Source: Gordonia iterans (GTDB taxonomy: Bacteria > Actinomycetota > Actinomycetes > Mycobacteriales > Mycobacteriaceae). Taken from it: a DNA stretch of 64,000 nt. The stretch is taken from contig NZ_CP027433.1 of assembly GCF_002993285.1 (NCBI RefSeq), positions 1,798,001 to 1,862,000 of the forward strand. Reading direction: 5' to 3'. The translations under genes and the position numbers were made by a program. This document shows positions 54,320-62,508 of the stretch, in pieces. How positions within the stretch are numbered: position 1 is the stretch's first letter; each line of letters starts with the position of its first letter. Below the pieces are notes generated by a model. That model made no database searches and was not told the origin of the DNA. It saw only the letters and a program-made list of their open reading frames with translations.

Positions 54320-55608
54320 GTGGTCACCTCCGTGCCGGCGGCCACGTGCGTGGTCTCGGCGTCGATCTCGATCAGCAGGTCGGCGGATGCGGCGCTCACC
54401 GCGAGATGGCTGCCCGCGCCACCGACCGGCGCGACGGTTTCGATGTCGCCCGCTCGCTCCGCTCCCGGCGCGACGGTTTCGATGTCGCCCGCTCGCTCCG
54501 CTCCCGGCGCGACGGTTTCGATGTCGCCCGCTCGCTCCGCTCCCGGCGCGACGGTTTCGACGTCGCCCGCTTCCGGGCATCGCACGCCACGCAGGAACTG
54601 CGTCTTCCCGGCGATCGACGGCACGTCCCGGAGCAGGCGTGCGCGGCCGTGCGGCACCGGAGCGAGGCCGCCGAGGTCGCGTAGATGGTCACGCAGCAGC
54701 ACCTCGAAGGAAACCAGGACGCTCACCGGATTCCCGGGGAAGCAGCACACCGGGGTGCCTCGCCAGGTGGCCAGTCCCTGCGGCCCGCCCGGCTGCATCG
54801 CCACCGGACCGAACCAGCCGTGTCCGGACAGAGCCTGGCGGACCGGCTCGCGCTCGCCCATTGAGATGCCGCCGGAGGTCAGCACCAGGTCCGCGTCCTG
54901 GCAGGCCGCGGTGAGGATGGTCTCGAAATCGCCGTCGTCGCGCGCCGACGCGACGAAGACCACTTGGGCGCCGTGCTCGCTCGCCAGCGACGAGAGCACG
55001 ATCGAGTTGGACTCGAAGACCTGCCCGCCGGTCGGTTCGGTTCCCGGGCGGATCAGCTCGCTCCCGGTGGAGATGACCGCGACCGTCGGCCGGCGGTAGA
55101 CCTCGACGGCGGCGATTCCCGACGCGGCGAGCGCCCCGAGATGCCGTGGGGCCAATCGCACGCCGGCATCGACCACGCGCGCACCGGCGCTCACGTCGTC
55201 GCCGGCCGGCCGCACGAACGCCCCGGGAGCAGCTGTGGCGTCGAAGCGCACGCGGCCGTCGTGCTCGGCGGTCTGTTCCACGGGCACCACCGCGTCCGCG
55301 CCGCCCGGCAGCGGGGCGCCGGTCATGATCGCCATCACGGTGCCCGGCGGCAGCGCCTCCGTCGCCGGGTCTCCGGCAAAGATCCGCCCGCTCACCGGCA
55401 GCTCCGTGCCGGCCTGGACCTCGGCGGCCCGGACCGCGAAGCCGTCCATCGCCGAGTTGTCGAAGAGCGGTAGTGAGTGAGGCGCATGCGCGGGCCGGGC
55501 CGTGATGCGCCGCAGGGCCACCGCGACCGGCACCTTCTCGGTACGCCGGATCCCGGAGAGGTGGGCGCCCACCGCGGCGCGGTGCTCGGTGATCGATCTG
55601 CGGGTCAC
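54304..55608 (-). CDS. moeA: Molybdopterin molybdenumtransferase MoeA with internal 13-residue repeats
   Basis: Inserts molybdate into adenylated molybdopterin. 434 residues. MoeA signatures: [15 protein letters not shown] near 46-60, [17 protein letters not shown] near 92-108, a TGSEL loop and [14 protein letters not shown] near 180-210, [12 protein letters not shown] near 240-250, FPGNPVS near 288. In the C-terminal domain IV four tandem copies of (D)[12 protein letters not shown] are inserted between two strands, encoded by a 39-bp tandem repeat. GTG 55608 follows a TAGGGT -10 by 7 nt, so leaderless. First gene of its operon, divergent from moaA. Confidence 0.94.
   Translation of the reverse strand: MTRRSITEHRAAVGAHLSGIRRTEKVPVAVALRRITARPAHAPHSLPLFDNSAMDGFAVRAAEVQAGTELPVSGRIFAGDPATEALPPGTVMAIMTGAPLPGGADAVVPVEQTAEHDGRVRFDATAAPGAFVRPAGDDVSAGARVVDAGVRLAPRHLGALAASGIAAVEVYRRPTVAVISTGSELIRPGTEPTGGQVFESNSIVLSSLASEHGAQVVFVASARDDGDFETILTAACQDADLVLTSGGISMGEREPVRQALSGHGWFGPVAMQPGGPQGLATWRGTPVCCFPGNPVSVLVSFEVLLRDHLRDLGGLAPVPHGRARLLRDVPSIAGKTQFLRGVRCPEAGDVETVAPGAERAGDIETVAPGAERAGDIETVAPGAERAGDIETVAPVGGAGSHLAVSAASADLLIEIDAETTHVAAGTEVTTWPLT
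54428..54580. repeat. 39-bp tandem repeat inside moeA
   Basis: Copies of GCGACGGTTTCGATGTCGCC plus CGCTCGCTCCGCTCCCG start at 54431, 54470, 54509 and 54548; the first three are identical over 39 bp and the fourth diverges after GTCGCCCGCT. The period is 13 codons, so gain or loss of units keeps the frame. Confidence 0.9.
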
Positions 55609-55615
55609 GTCGTCA

Positions 55616-55687
55616 ACCCTAGCCGGGCCGGCACACCGGCTCGCCGGACATGAAGGGCGAGGACGCGAAGCAGATCGCTGCTAACGT
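55616..55687. promoter_or_regulatory. Divergent leaderless promoters of moeA and moaA
   Basis: Minus-strand TAGGGT (55621-55616) ends 7 nt before the moeA GTG (55608); plus-strand TAACGT (55682-55687) ends 7 nt before the moaA GTG (55695). Both starts lack a spaced Shine-Dalgarno for that codon, which suits leaderless transcripts on both sides of an 86-bp gap. Confidence 0.5.
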
Positions 55688-55694
55688 CGAGAGG

Positions 55695-56705
55695 GTGACA
55701 TTGATGGGGGCGCCGGAGACGACCGTGCTAGTGGACGGTCTCGGTCGGCGCGCCCGGGACCTGCGGATCTCCCTGACTCAGGCCTGCAATCTCCGGTGCC
55801 GCTACTGCATGCCCGAACAGGGACTGCCGATCATGCCGCGCGACGAATTGCTCTCGGCCGCCGAGGTGATCCGGCTGGTCGACGTCGCGGTCGACGACCT
55901 CGGCATCGGCGAGGTGCGGCTCACCGGCGGCGAACCGCTGATCCGCAAGGATCTCGAAGCGATCGTCGGCGGGATCGGAGAGCACCACCCGGATCTGCCG
56001 GTGTCGCTGACCACCAACGGACTCGGCCTGGACCGGCGGGCGGCCGCGTTGGCCGAAGCGGGACTCTCGCGCATCAACGTCTCCCTGGACACGGTCGATC
56101 GAGACCTCTTCGCCTCGGTCACCCGCCGCGATCGGCTGCCGGACGTGATCGCCGGGATCGACGCCGCAGTGGCCGCGGGCCTCGCGCCGGTCAAAGTGAA
56201 CGCCGTCGCTCTGCGCGAAACGCTCTCGGGTGCACCCGATCTTCTGCGCTGGTGTCTCGATCGAGGTCTGCAGCTGCGGTTCATCGAGGCGATGCCGCTC
56301 GACGCGGAGGGGGCCTGGGACCGAGACGACTATGTCACCGCGGCGGAGATGCTCGAGGTGCTGGGGAATAGTTTCGCCCTCGAGTCCGTCGGTCGGGAGG
56401 ACCCGGGCGCTCCCGCCGAGCGGTGGCGTGTGGACGGCGGGCCGGGGACCGTGGGGATCATCGCGTCGATGAGCCGCTCGTTCTGCGGCGCATGCGATCG
56501 CACCAGGATCACCGCGGAGGGCCGGGTGCGGCCGTGTCTGTTCTCCGACGACGAGATCGACCTGCGCGCCGTCTTGCGCGGCGGCGGCGACGACGCGGCG
56601 CTGGCGGCGGCCTGGCGCGAGGTGACGTGGCGGAAGTCGCCCGGCCATCTGCCCGCGGACGTGCTCACGCATCCGCGGCGGCCGATGGGGGCGATCGGTG
56701 GCTGA
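55695..56705 (+). CDS. moaA: GTP 3',8-cyclase MoaA
   Basis: Radical-SAM enzyme for the first step of molybdenum cofactor synthesis. 336 residues from GTG 55695. The N-terminal SAM cluster is C31-x3-C35-x2-C38 ([11 protein letters not shown]), the TGGEPLIR block is near 75-82, and the C-terminal cluster is FCGACDRTR ... CLF near 265-285; the C-terminal GG that enters the active site is present (GAIGG). ATG 55704 with GAGAGG upstream is an alternative start. Overlaps moaD by 8 bp. Confidence 0.95.
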   Translation: MTLMGAPETTVLVDGLGRRARDLRISLTQACNLRCRYCMPEQGLPIMPRDELLSAAEVIRLVDVAVDDLGIGEVRLTGGEPLIRKDLEAIVGGIGEHHPDLPVSLTTNGLGLDRRAAALAEAGLSRINVSLDTVDRDLFASVTRRDRLPDVIAGIDAAVAAGLAPVKVNAVALRETLSGAPDLLRWCLDRGLQLRFIEAMPLDAEGAWDRDDYVTAAEMLEVLGNSFALESVGREDPGAPAERWRVDGGPGTVGIIASMSRSFCGACDRTRITAEGRVRPCLFSDDEIDLRAVLRGGGDDAALAAAWREVTWRKSPGHLPADVLTHPRRPMGAIGG

Positions 56706-56946
56706 GACGATCACCGTCACCTACTTCGCCGCGCTGGTCGATCGCGCCGGATGCCGCAGCGAACGGCTGGAGGTCGCCGAGGCGACCGTCGGCGGCCTCC
56801 GGGAGGCGATCGCGCAGCGACACGGACCCCGCACCGGCGATCTGGCGCGGCTCTCCGCCGTTCTCGACGAGGATCGTCTCCTTCGGGACGACGCCGCGCC
56901 GATCGGTGACGAGGTGGACCTTCTCCCGCCGTTCGCCGGCGGTTGA
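56698..56946 (+). CDS. moaD: Molybdopterin synthase sulfur carrier MoaD
   Basis: Ubiquitin-fold sulfur carrier, 82 residues, ending in the required PPFAGG whose terminal Gly is thiocarboxylated. GTG start inside the end of moaA (8-bp overlap). The MoaD-MoaE pair is thus encoded in two divergent operons. Confidence 0.94.
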   Translation: MAETITVTYFAALVDRAGCRSERLEVAEATVGGLREAIAQRHGPRTGDLARLSAVLDEDRLLRDDAAPIGDEVDLLPPFAGG

Positions 56947-57025
56947 GGTGCGCGCCGCCGCACGCTGAGGGAACATCATTCGCAGGCCGGCATGCGGGCC
57001 GGTGACCAGAGGGAGCTCAACAGAG

Positions 57026-57769
57026 ATGAAGTGGCGCAGGATGTTCGGGCCCGCCATGGCGATCGGCGCCGTACTGGTGATGGGGGCTTCGGTCACCGCG
57101 TGCGGTACCGGCGACGACGGGCACACCGTTCGGGTGATGGCCGCGGCCTCCCTCGTCGACGTGATGGATCCGCTGACCGAGGCGTACAAGGCCGACCACT
57201 CGGGAGCTGACGTCCAGCTCGACGCCGCCGCCTCGTCGGCGCTGGTGCAGCGCTTGAAATCGGGAGCCAAAGCCGACGTGCTGATCACCGCCGACACGAA
57301 GACGATGGACGACGCAGTGGCCGCCGGGGTCGCCGAGGACCCGGTGGTGGTCGCCACGAACACGCTCGTGATCGTCGTGCCGAAGGGCAATCCGGGGGAC
57401 GTGAAGGGCCTGGACTACTTCACGACGACGGGGAACCGTTCGGTGATCTGCGCCAGCGAGGTGCCGTGCGGCCGTGCTGCTGAACAGGCGATCTCCGCTG
57501 CCGGCGGCACCCCGCATCCGATCAGCCGTGCGGTGGACGTGCGCGCGGCCCTCGGCTCGGTCACCAGTGGCGAGGCGGATGCCGCCCTGGTGTACGCGAC
57601 CGATGCGAAGTCCGCGGGCGACAAGGTCGAGACGATCGAGATCCCCAACGCGCCGGTCGTCCAGTATCCGGCGTCCGCGCTGACCGACGAAGGCCGGGAC
57701 TTCGTCGACCTGCTGACCTCCGAACAGGGTGCGAGGATCCTGTCCGACGCCGGCTTCGGGACTCCGTAA
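57026..57769 (+). CDS. modA: Molybdate ABC transporter substrate-binding lipoprotein ModA
   Basis: 247 residues. Lipoprotein signal: MKWRR start, hydrophobic AMAIGAVLVMGASVT and lipobox VTAC with the modified Cys near residue 26. The periplasmic-binding fold follows: AAASLVDVMDPLTEAYKA near 40-57, AAASSALVQRLKSGAKADVL near 70-90, NTLVIVVPKGNPG near 110-122, GEADAALVYATDA near 185-197. Ser and Ala backbone oxyanion contacts fit ModA. GAGGGAG lies about 10 nt before ATG 57026. Confidence 0.92.
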   Translation: MKWRRMFGPAMAIGAVLVMGASVTACGTGDDGHTVRVMAAASLVDVMDPLTEAYKADHSGADVQLDAAASSALVQRLKSGAKADVLITADTKTMDDAVAAGVAEDPVVVATNTLVIVVPKGNPGDVKGLDYFTTTGNRSVICASEVPCGRAAEQAISAAGGTPHPISRAVDVRAALGSVTSGEADAALVYATDAKSAGDKVETIEIPNAPVVQYPASALTDEGRDFVDLLTSEQGARILSDAGFGTP

Positions 57770-57800
57770 TCGCGACGACGACGACAGCGCGATTGCCGGC

Positions 57801-58607
57801 GTGACCCGCCGTCAGCCGAACGCGAGACTCCCGGCACCGATCACCGGTGCCGGGATTCTCGGCCTGGCCGCACTCGTCGCGCCGCTGGTGGCCCTGGCGT
57901 GGGCGGCGCCGTGGGGGCGGATCTGGGCCCTGCTCACGGCGCCGTCGGCGGTCTCCGCACTGTGGCTCTCGCTGAGCGCGGCGGCGCTGGCCACACTGTG
58001 CGCACTGGTGCTGGGCGTGCCGCTCGCGGCCGTCCTGGCATCCGACGCGATCCGTCCGACGCGACTGGTCCGGCTGCTCATCGTGGTGCCGATGGTGATG
58101 CCGCCGGTGGTGATCGGGACGGCTCTGCTGACGCTGTTCGGTCGTCGCGGTCTGCTCGGCAGGTACCTGGACGCCTGGTTCGACTGGACTCCGACCTACA
58201 CCTTCGCCGCGGTGGTGATCGCGCAGGTAGTGGTCGCCATGCCCTTCCTCGTGGTGAGTGTCGAGGCCGCGCTGCGCAGCCGCAACATCGAAGCCGAAGA
58301 GGCGGCTTACACCCTCGGGGCGGGCCGGACGACCACCTTCTGGCACGTGACGCTGCCGGAGATCAGGGCAGGGATCGGTGCGGGAGCGGTGATGTGCTTC
58401 GCGCGGGCGCTGGGCGAGTTCGGCGCGACGGTGACGTTCGCCGGGAACGTCGAGGGTGTGACGCAGACCATGCCCCTGGCGATCTTCCTCGCCCTGCAGC
58501 GCGACGACGAGGCCGCGATCGCGATGGCCGTCGGGTTGGTGCTGCTCAGTGTGCTGGTCCTGGTCGGGATGCGGGGGCGCTGGTTGCCCGCGGTGACCGG
58601 ATCCTGA
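57801..58607 (+). CDS. modB: Molybdate ABC transporter permease ModB
   Basis: 268-residue permease with about six helices and the EAA loop EAEEAAYTLGAGRTTTFWHVTLP near 172-194; ARALGEFGATVTFAGNVEG near 212-230 is the ModB/CysT-type signature. GTG 57801 is 31 bp after modA. No modC ATPase gene follows; the next gene is narK, so the ATPase must come from elsewhere. Confidence 0.92.
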   Translation: MTRRQPNARLPAPITGAGILGLAALVAPLVALAWAAPWGRIWALLTAPSAVSALWLSLSAAALATLCALVLGVPLAAVLASDAIRPTRLVRLLIVVPMVMPPVVIGTALLTLFGRRGLLGRYLDAWFDWTPTYTFAAVVIAQVVVAMPFLVVSVEAALRSRNIEAEEAAYTLGAGRTTTFWHVTLPEIRAGIGAGAVMCFARALGEFGATVTFAGNVEGVTQTMPLAIFLALQRDDEAAIAMAVGLVLLSVLVLVGMRGRWLPAVTGS

Positions 58608-58656
58608 CGTCGTGCCCCGTCGCCTCACAGCGGTGAGGGGCGTTCGGAGAGAATCT

Positions 58657-58696
58657 GATTACTTCGCGGAGACCGTCGGGTCAGGCACCGCGAAAC
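58657..58696 (+). promoter_or_regulatory. Candidate GlnR-type site upstream of narK
   Basis: ATTAC-N6-GAGAC-N6-GTCAG-N7-GAAAC resembles the GTnAC-N6-GAAAC double box of actinobacterial GlnR, and contains AC-N9-AC as in mycobacteria. It lies 61-100 bp before narK. The last half is one base off the ideal spacing. Confidence 0.4.
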
Positions 58697-58756
58697 AATG
58701 CCTTCGTACCTTCGCCTGGAGCCGGTGCACCGCCGGCGACAGATGGAGGAACTCCC

Positions 58757-60124
58757 GTGAAGCTCACACGATCTCGCACGATTACCGATTGGGACCCCGA
58801 AGACGTCCAGGCGTGGAACGCAGGCGGGTCGAAGATCGCTCGACGCAATCTGATCTGGTCCGTGGCCGCCGAGCACATCGGCTTCTCGGTGTGGTCGATC
58901 TGGTCGGTGATGGTGCTGTTCATGCCCGAGGACGTCTACGGCATCTCGCTCGGCGACAAGTTCCTGATCGGCGCCGTCGCGACCCTCGTCGGTGCGCTGC
59001 TGCGGTTCCCGTACACCATGGCGACCACCCGCTTCGGCGGCCGGAACTGGACGGTCTTCTCGGCTGTGGTGCTGGTGATCCCGGTGGTCGCGACGATGGT
59101 GCTGCTGGCCAACCCCGGCCAGCCGCTGTGGATGTACCTGGTGGTCGCCGCACTGACCGGAGTCGGCGGCGGAAACTTCGCGTCGTCGATGACCAACATC
59201 AATGCCTTCTACCCGCAGCGGCTCAAGGGCTGGGCGCTGGGCCTGAACGCCGGCGGCGGCAACCTGGGCGTGCCCGCCGTGCAGATCTTCGGTCTGTTGG
59301 TGATCGCCGTCGCCGGCAACCGGCAGCCGTATTGGGTCTGCGCGATCTACCTGGTGCTCCTGGTGATCGCCGCGATCGGGGCCGCGCTCTACATGGACAA
59401 TCTGGAGGGCCCCGGCGTCGACATGGCCGCGATGAAGGCCTCGCTGGCCAACCGGCACACCTGGATCATCTCATTGCTGTACATCGGCACCTTCGGCTCG
59501 TTCATCGGCTTTTCGTTCGCGTTCGGCCAGATGCTGGCGGTGAACTTCCGCGCCGACGGCCAGACCGCTGCCGAGGCGGCCCTGCACGCCGCCCAGATCG
59601 CGTTCATCGGCCCGTTGCTGGGTTCGATCAGCCGCGTCTACGGCGGCAAACTGGCGGACCGCTTCGGCGGCAGCAACGTGACCTTCGGGGTGTTCCTGGG
59701 GATGATCGCCGGCGCCGTGGTGCTGGTCGCCGGTTCGGCGTCGATCGCGATGTGCGCGGTCGGCTTCGTGATCCTGTTCGTGATCTCCGGGATGGGCAAC
59801 GGCTCGGTGTACAAGATCATTCCGTCGGTGTTCGACGCCGCGTCGCGCTCGCTCCCGCTCGACGAAGCGGGCCGCGCAGCCTATTCGCGGTCGATGTCCG
59901 GTGCGGTGATCGGCATCGCCGGCGCCATCGGAGGCCTCGGCGGCGTGGGCATCAACCTGGTCCTGCGTCAGTCGTACTCGTCGACGGGCGCGGCGACCAC
60001 GGCGTTCGTGGTGTTCGCGGCGTTCTACGCCGTCGCCGCCGTCGTCACCTGGCGGATGTACATCCGGGTTCCCAGCGGCGCAGCGGCACCGGCGGACGCG
60101 GTGTCTGCGAAACTGGGTTCATGA
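58757..60124 (+). CDS. narK: Nitrate/nitrite transporter NarK
   Basis: Major-facilitator protein of 455 residues with 12 helices and both nitrate signature regions: GVGGGNFASSMTNINAFYP near 135-153, and GMGNGSVYKIIPSVF near 345-360 (normally G-x-x-x-G-x-x-NG-S). Takes up nitrate and may exchange nitrite. Stop overlaps the nnaR start (ATGA), as narK3-Rv0260c in M. tuberculosis and narK-nnaR in M. smegmatis. A possible GlnR box lies upstream. Confidence 0.93.
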   Translation: MKLTRSRTITDWDPEDVQAWNAGGSKIARRNLIWSVAAEHIGFSVWSIWSVMVLFMPEDVYGISLGDKFLIGAVATLVGALLRFPYTMATTRFGGRNWTVFSAVVLVIPVVATMVLLANPGQPLWMYLVVAALTGVGGGNFASSMTNINAFYPQRLKGWALGLNAGGGNLGVPAVQIFGLLVIAVAGNRQPYWVCAIYLVLLVIAAIGAALYMDNLEGPGVDMAAMKASLANRHTWIISLLYIGTFGSFIGFSFAFGQMLAVNFRADGQTAAEAALHAAQIAFIGPLLGSISRVYGGKLADRFGGSNVTFGVFLGMIAGAVVLVAGSASIAMCAVGFVILFVISGMGNGSVYKIIPSVFDAASRSLPLDEAGRAAYSRSMSGAVIGIAGAIGGLGGVGINLVLRQSYSSTGAATTAFVVFAAFYAVAAVVTWRMYIRVPSGAAAPADAVSAKLGS

Positions 60125-61260
60125 CGAACGACGTTCCGGCGCAACGGTCGGCCCCGCCCTCGCTGGCGGGGTTCACCGTTGCCGTCACCGCCGCTCGCCG
60201 GGCCGACGAGTTCGAGACGCTCCTGGCCCGCCGGGGGGCACACGTGCGGAGTGCGGCCGCCATCGCCATCGTCCCGCTGCACGACGACGTGACGCTGCGC
60301 TCGGTCACCGAGGAACTCATCGCCGATCCGCCGGACGTGCTCATCGCGACCACCGGCATCGGGTTCCGCGGCTGGATCGAGGCCGCCGACGGCTGGGGTC
60401 TGGCCGAGGATCTGCTCGCCGGCCTCGCCGGGACCCGGGTGATCTCCCGCGGGCCCAAGCCCACCGGTGCGTTGCGGGCCGCGGGTCTGCGGGAGGAGTG
60501 GTCCCCGGAATCGGAGTCGTCTGCCGAACTCCTCGCGATGTTGTCGCCGGAGGATCTGGACGGACGCCGGGTGGCGGTGCAGCTGCACGGCGCGACCGAC
60601 AACTGGGATCCCAATCCCGGATTCCTGGACGGCCTGCGCGCGCTCGGCGGCCAGGTGATCGAAGTGCCCGTCTACCGATGGAAGACCCCCGACGACCGTT
60701 CCGCCCTCGATGCGCTGATCACCGATGTCGCGGGTGGCCGTGTCGACGCGGTGACCTTCACCTCGGCGCCGGCCGTCGCCTCGGTACTGATCCGTGCCGA
60801 GGAACTGGGTCTGCGCGATCCGCTCCGGCACGCGCTGTCGACGCGGGTCGTCGTGTACTGCGTCGGCCCGGTCACCGCCGCTCCGCTCGAGGCGATCGGG
60901 GTGCCGAGCGTGGCCCCGGACCGGATGCGTCTCGGCGCGCTGGCCCGGCTGGTGGGCGACGATCTGCCGCGCCGCCGTCCGGAGCTCGAGGTCGCCGGGC
61001 ACACGCTGGGCGTGCGCGCGGCCGCCGCCGTCGTCGACGGCGCGGAGCGCGACGTCTCCGCCACCGGTCTCGCGCTGCTCAAAGCACTGGCCGATCGGCC
61101 CGGAGAAGTGCTCTCCCGCGAGGAGATGCTCGAGCTGCTCCCGGCCGGCGGTGACGATCCGCACGCGGTGGAGGTGGCCATCGGCCGCTTGCGCACTGCT
61201 CTCGGCGCCCGCGAGATCATCGCGACCGTCGTCAAACGCGGGTATCGCCTGGCGGTGTGA
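60121..61260 (+). CDS. nnaR: Nitrate/nitrite assimilation regulator, HemD-like domain plus winged helix
   Basis: 379 residues. N-terminal uroporphyrinogen-III-synthase (HemD)-like domain about 15-275 (GFTVAVTAARRADEFETLLA, TTGIGFRGWIEA, VDAVTFTSAPAVASVL). C-terminal OmpR-type winged helix about 300-379 (ALLKALADRPGEVLSREEML, HAVEVAIGRLRTALG, VVKRGYRLAV). This architecture and position match NnaR (MSMEG_0432; Rv0260c), which works with GlnR on nitrate and nitrite genes. The HemD fold probably senses a ligand rather than making uroporphyrinogen. Confidence 0.88.
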   Translation: MTNDVPAQRSAPPSLAGFTVAVTAARRADEFETLLARRGAHVRSAAAIAIVPLHDDVTLRSVTEELIADPPDVLIATTGIGFRGWIEAADGWGLAEDLLAGLAGTRVISRGPKPTGALRAAGLREEWSPESESSAELLAMLSPEDLDGRRVAVQLHGATDNWDPNPGFLDGLRALGGQVIEVPVYRWKTPDDRSALDALITDVAGGRVDAVTFTSAPAVASVLIRAEELGLRDPLRHALSTRVVVYCVGPVTAAPLEAIGVPSVAPDRMRLGALARLVGDDLPRRRPELEVAGHTLGVRAAAAVVDGAERDVSATGLALLKALADRPGEVLSREEMLELLPAGGDDPHAVEVAIGRLRTALGAREIIATVVKRGYRLAV

Positions 61261-61293
61261 GTCGCTCCCGCACCTCGTCGTGGGTGCCGGACA

Positions 61294-61335
61294 GAGCCGG
61301 GGCGCGAGGGAGATTCACTCCTCGCGCCCCGGCTC
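61294..61335. terminator. Bidirectional terminator between nnaR and the chelatase gene
   Basis: A 16-bp perfect stem (GAGCCGGGGCGCGAGG / CCTCGCGCCCCGGCTC) with a 10-nt loop in the 103-bp gap between convergent genes. T-tracts are weak on both sides, as usual in actinobacteria. Confidence 0.85.
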
Positions 61336-61363
61336 TTCGGTGGACAGTCGGCAGCACCGGCGA

Positions 61364-62077
61364 CTACCCGGCGTGGGTCCGAGCAGTCTTGGCGATCAGT
61401 TGCGCCGAGAGGACGCGTCGGCAGGCCAGACCCACCACCCTCGGGTGCAGGCCGAGCGGCTCGGCGACGACGTCGGCGCCCGAATCGTGCAGGCGGCGCT
61501 GGAACAGGCCGTCGGCGAGCAGGTACGACGCGACTGCGCAGCGCCCGTTGCGGCGGTGTGCCTCGCGGACTGCGTCGTCGATGCCCGGGTACGCCGAGTC
61601 GGCGGGCGGCGCGGCGAAGCCGATCGACACCCGGGTGCCGAGCAACGACTCCAGCCGGGTGGCCACCCGGCGCACGTCGGCGACGGCCTGCGGGTCCGAC
61701 GACCCGGCCGCGGCGAGCACCACGGCATCGGTGCGACGGACACCGGCCTCGCGGAGCCGGGCCGCGAGGGCCTCGGCCAGGGCGGGGGACGGGCCCAGCG
61801 CGGGAGTCAGCACCGCGCCGGGATGGCCCGCCGCGGCGAGGTGTTCGGGAAGGTCGGCGCGCACGTGATAGCCGCGTGCCAGGAAGGCGGGTACGACGAC
61901 CACCTGCTGGTCGGCGGGCAGTTCGGCGAGCACGTCGCTCGGTGTGGGCCCGAGGACGTCGACGAAGGCGACGCGTACCGGCAGGTCGAGCCGGCGGGAC
62001 ATCGCCGCGGCCAGGTCGCCGATCATCGCCACTCCGTGCGGATTGCGGGTGCCGTGCGCGGTCAGCAGGACGGTCAT
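61364..62077 (-). CDS. Sirohydrochlorin chelatase (CbiX/SirB-like)
   Basis: 237 residues with two repeated halves typical of CbiX-type chelatases: N-terminal LLTAHGTRNPHG with the metal His near 8, FLARGYHVRADLPEH near 68-82, and second-half AAAGSSDPQA and VASYLLADGLFQRRLH. It inserts Fe2+ into sirohydrochlorin to give siroheme, the cofactor of NirB beside it; homologous to Rv0259c by context. One bp from nirD, so one operon nirB-nirD-chelatase. Confidence 0.88.
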   Translation of the reverse strand: MTVLLTAHGTRNPHGVAMIGDLAAAMSRRLDLPVRVAFVDVLGPTPSDVLAELPADQQVVVVPAFLARGYHVRADLPEHLAAAGHPGAVLTPALGPSPALAEALAARLREAGVRRTDAVVLAAAGSSDPQAVADVRRVATRLESLLGTRVSIGFAAPPADSAYPGIDDAVREAHRRNGRCAVASYLLADGLFQRRLHDSGADVVAEPLGLHPRVVGLACRRVLSAQLIAKTARTHAG

Positions 62078-62078
62078 G

Positions 62079-62507
62079 TCACACCTCGGCGGTCGTGGCG
62101 GCGGGCTTCGTCTGCGCTGGCGGACGGATGCCGAAGCGCACTTGTGGCGTGTTCGAGACGTAGACCATGCCGTCCAGACCGATCCGCGTGCCGTACACCG
62201 GGATCGAGACGCCGTCGGCGTCCAGGCAACGACCGTCGATCAGGCTGAACGCCTGCTTCTTCAGCGGCGACTGCACCACCGGGAAGCCGTTGCGGTCGCC
62301 GACTATGCCGCGTGACATCACCGCCGCCCGGCCGATCGGGTCGATGTTCCCGACGGCTTTGAGACGGTCGTCGGCCAGCCGGAAGAGCGCCACCTGGGCG
62401 CCGTCCGGGAGCAGGACGGCCGCGCCGCGCAAGCGCTCCAAGCGGTCGATGTGGCACGCGGCGGTCCAGTCGCGCGTCCAGCGGGACAGATCGAAGTTGA
62501 GGGACAT
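62079..62507 (-). CDS. nirD: Assimilatory nitrite reductase small subunit NirD
   Basis: 142-residue Rieske-like subunit of NADH-dependent nitrite reductase. The fold (AAVLLPDGAQVALFRLADDR, NIDPIGRAAVMSRGIVGDRN, SPLKKQAFSLIDGRCLDADG) is right, and as usual for NirD the Rieske Cys/His ligands are not kept. ATG 62507 is 1 bp after the nirB stop; GGAG lies upstream. Confidence 0.94.
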   Translation of the reverse strand: MSLNFDLSRWTRDWTAACHIDRLERLRGAAVLLPDGAQVALFRLADDRLKAVGNIDPIGRAAVMSRGIVGDRNGFPVVQSPLKKQAFSLIDGRCLDADGVSIPVYGTRIGLDGMVYVSNTPQVRFGIRPPAQTKPAATTAEV

Positions 62508-62508
62508 G

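Noticed and set aside
54428-54580. CRISPR array in moeA
   Set aside because: The whole 39-bp unit is identical between copies, without spacers, and it is translated in frame.
60121-61260. True uroporphyrinogen-III synthase (hemD) for haem or siroheme synthesis
   Set aside because: The fused DNA-binding winged helix and the narK-linked position fit the NnaR regulator better than the enzyme.
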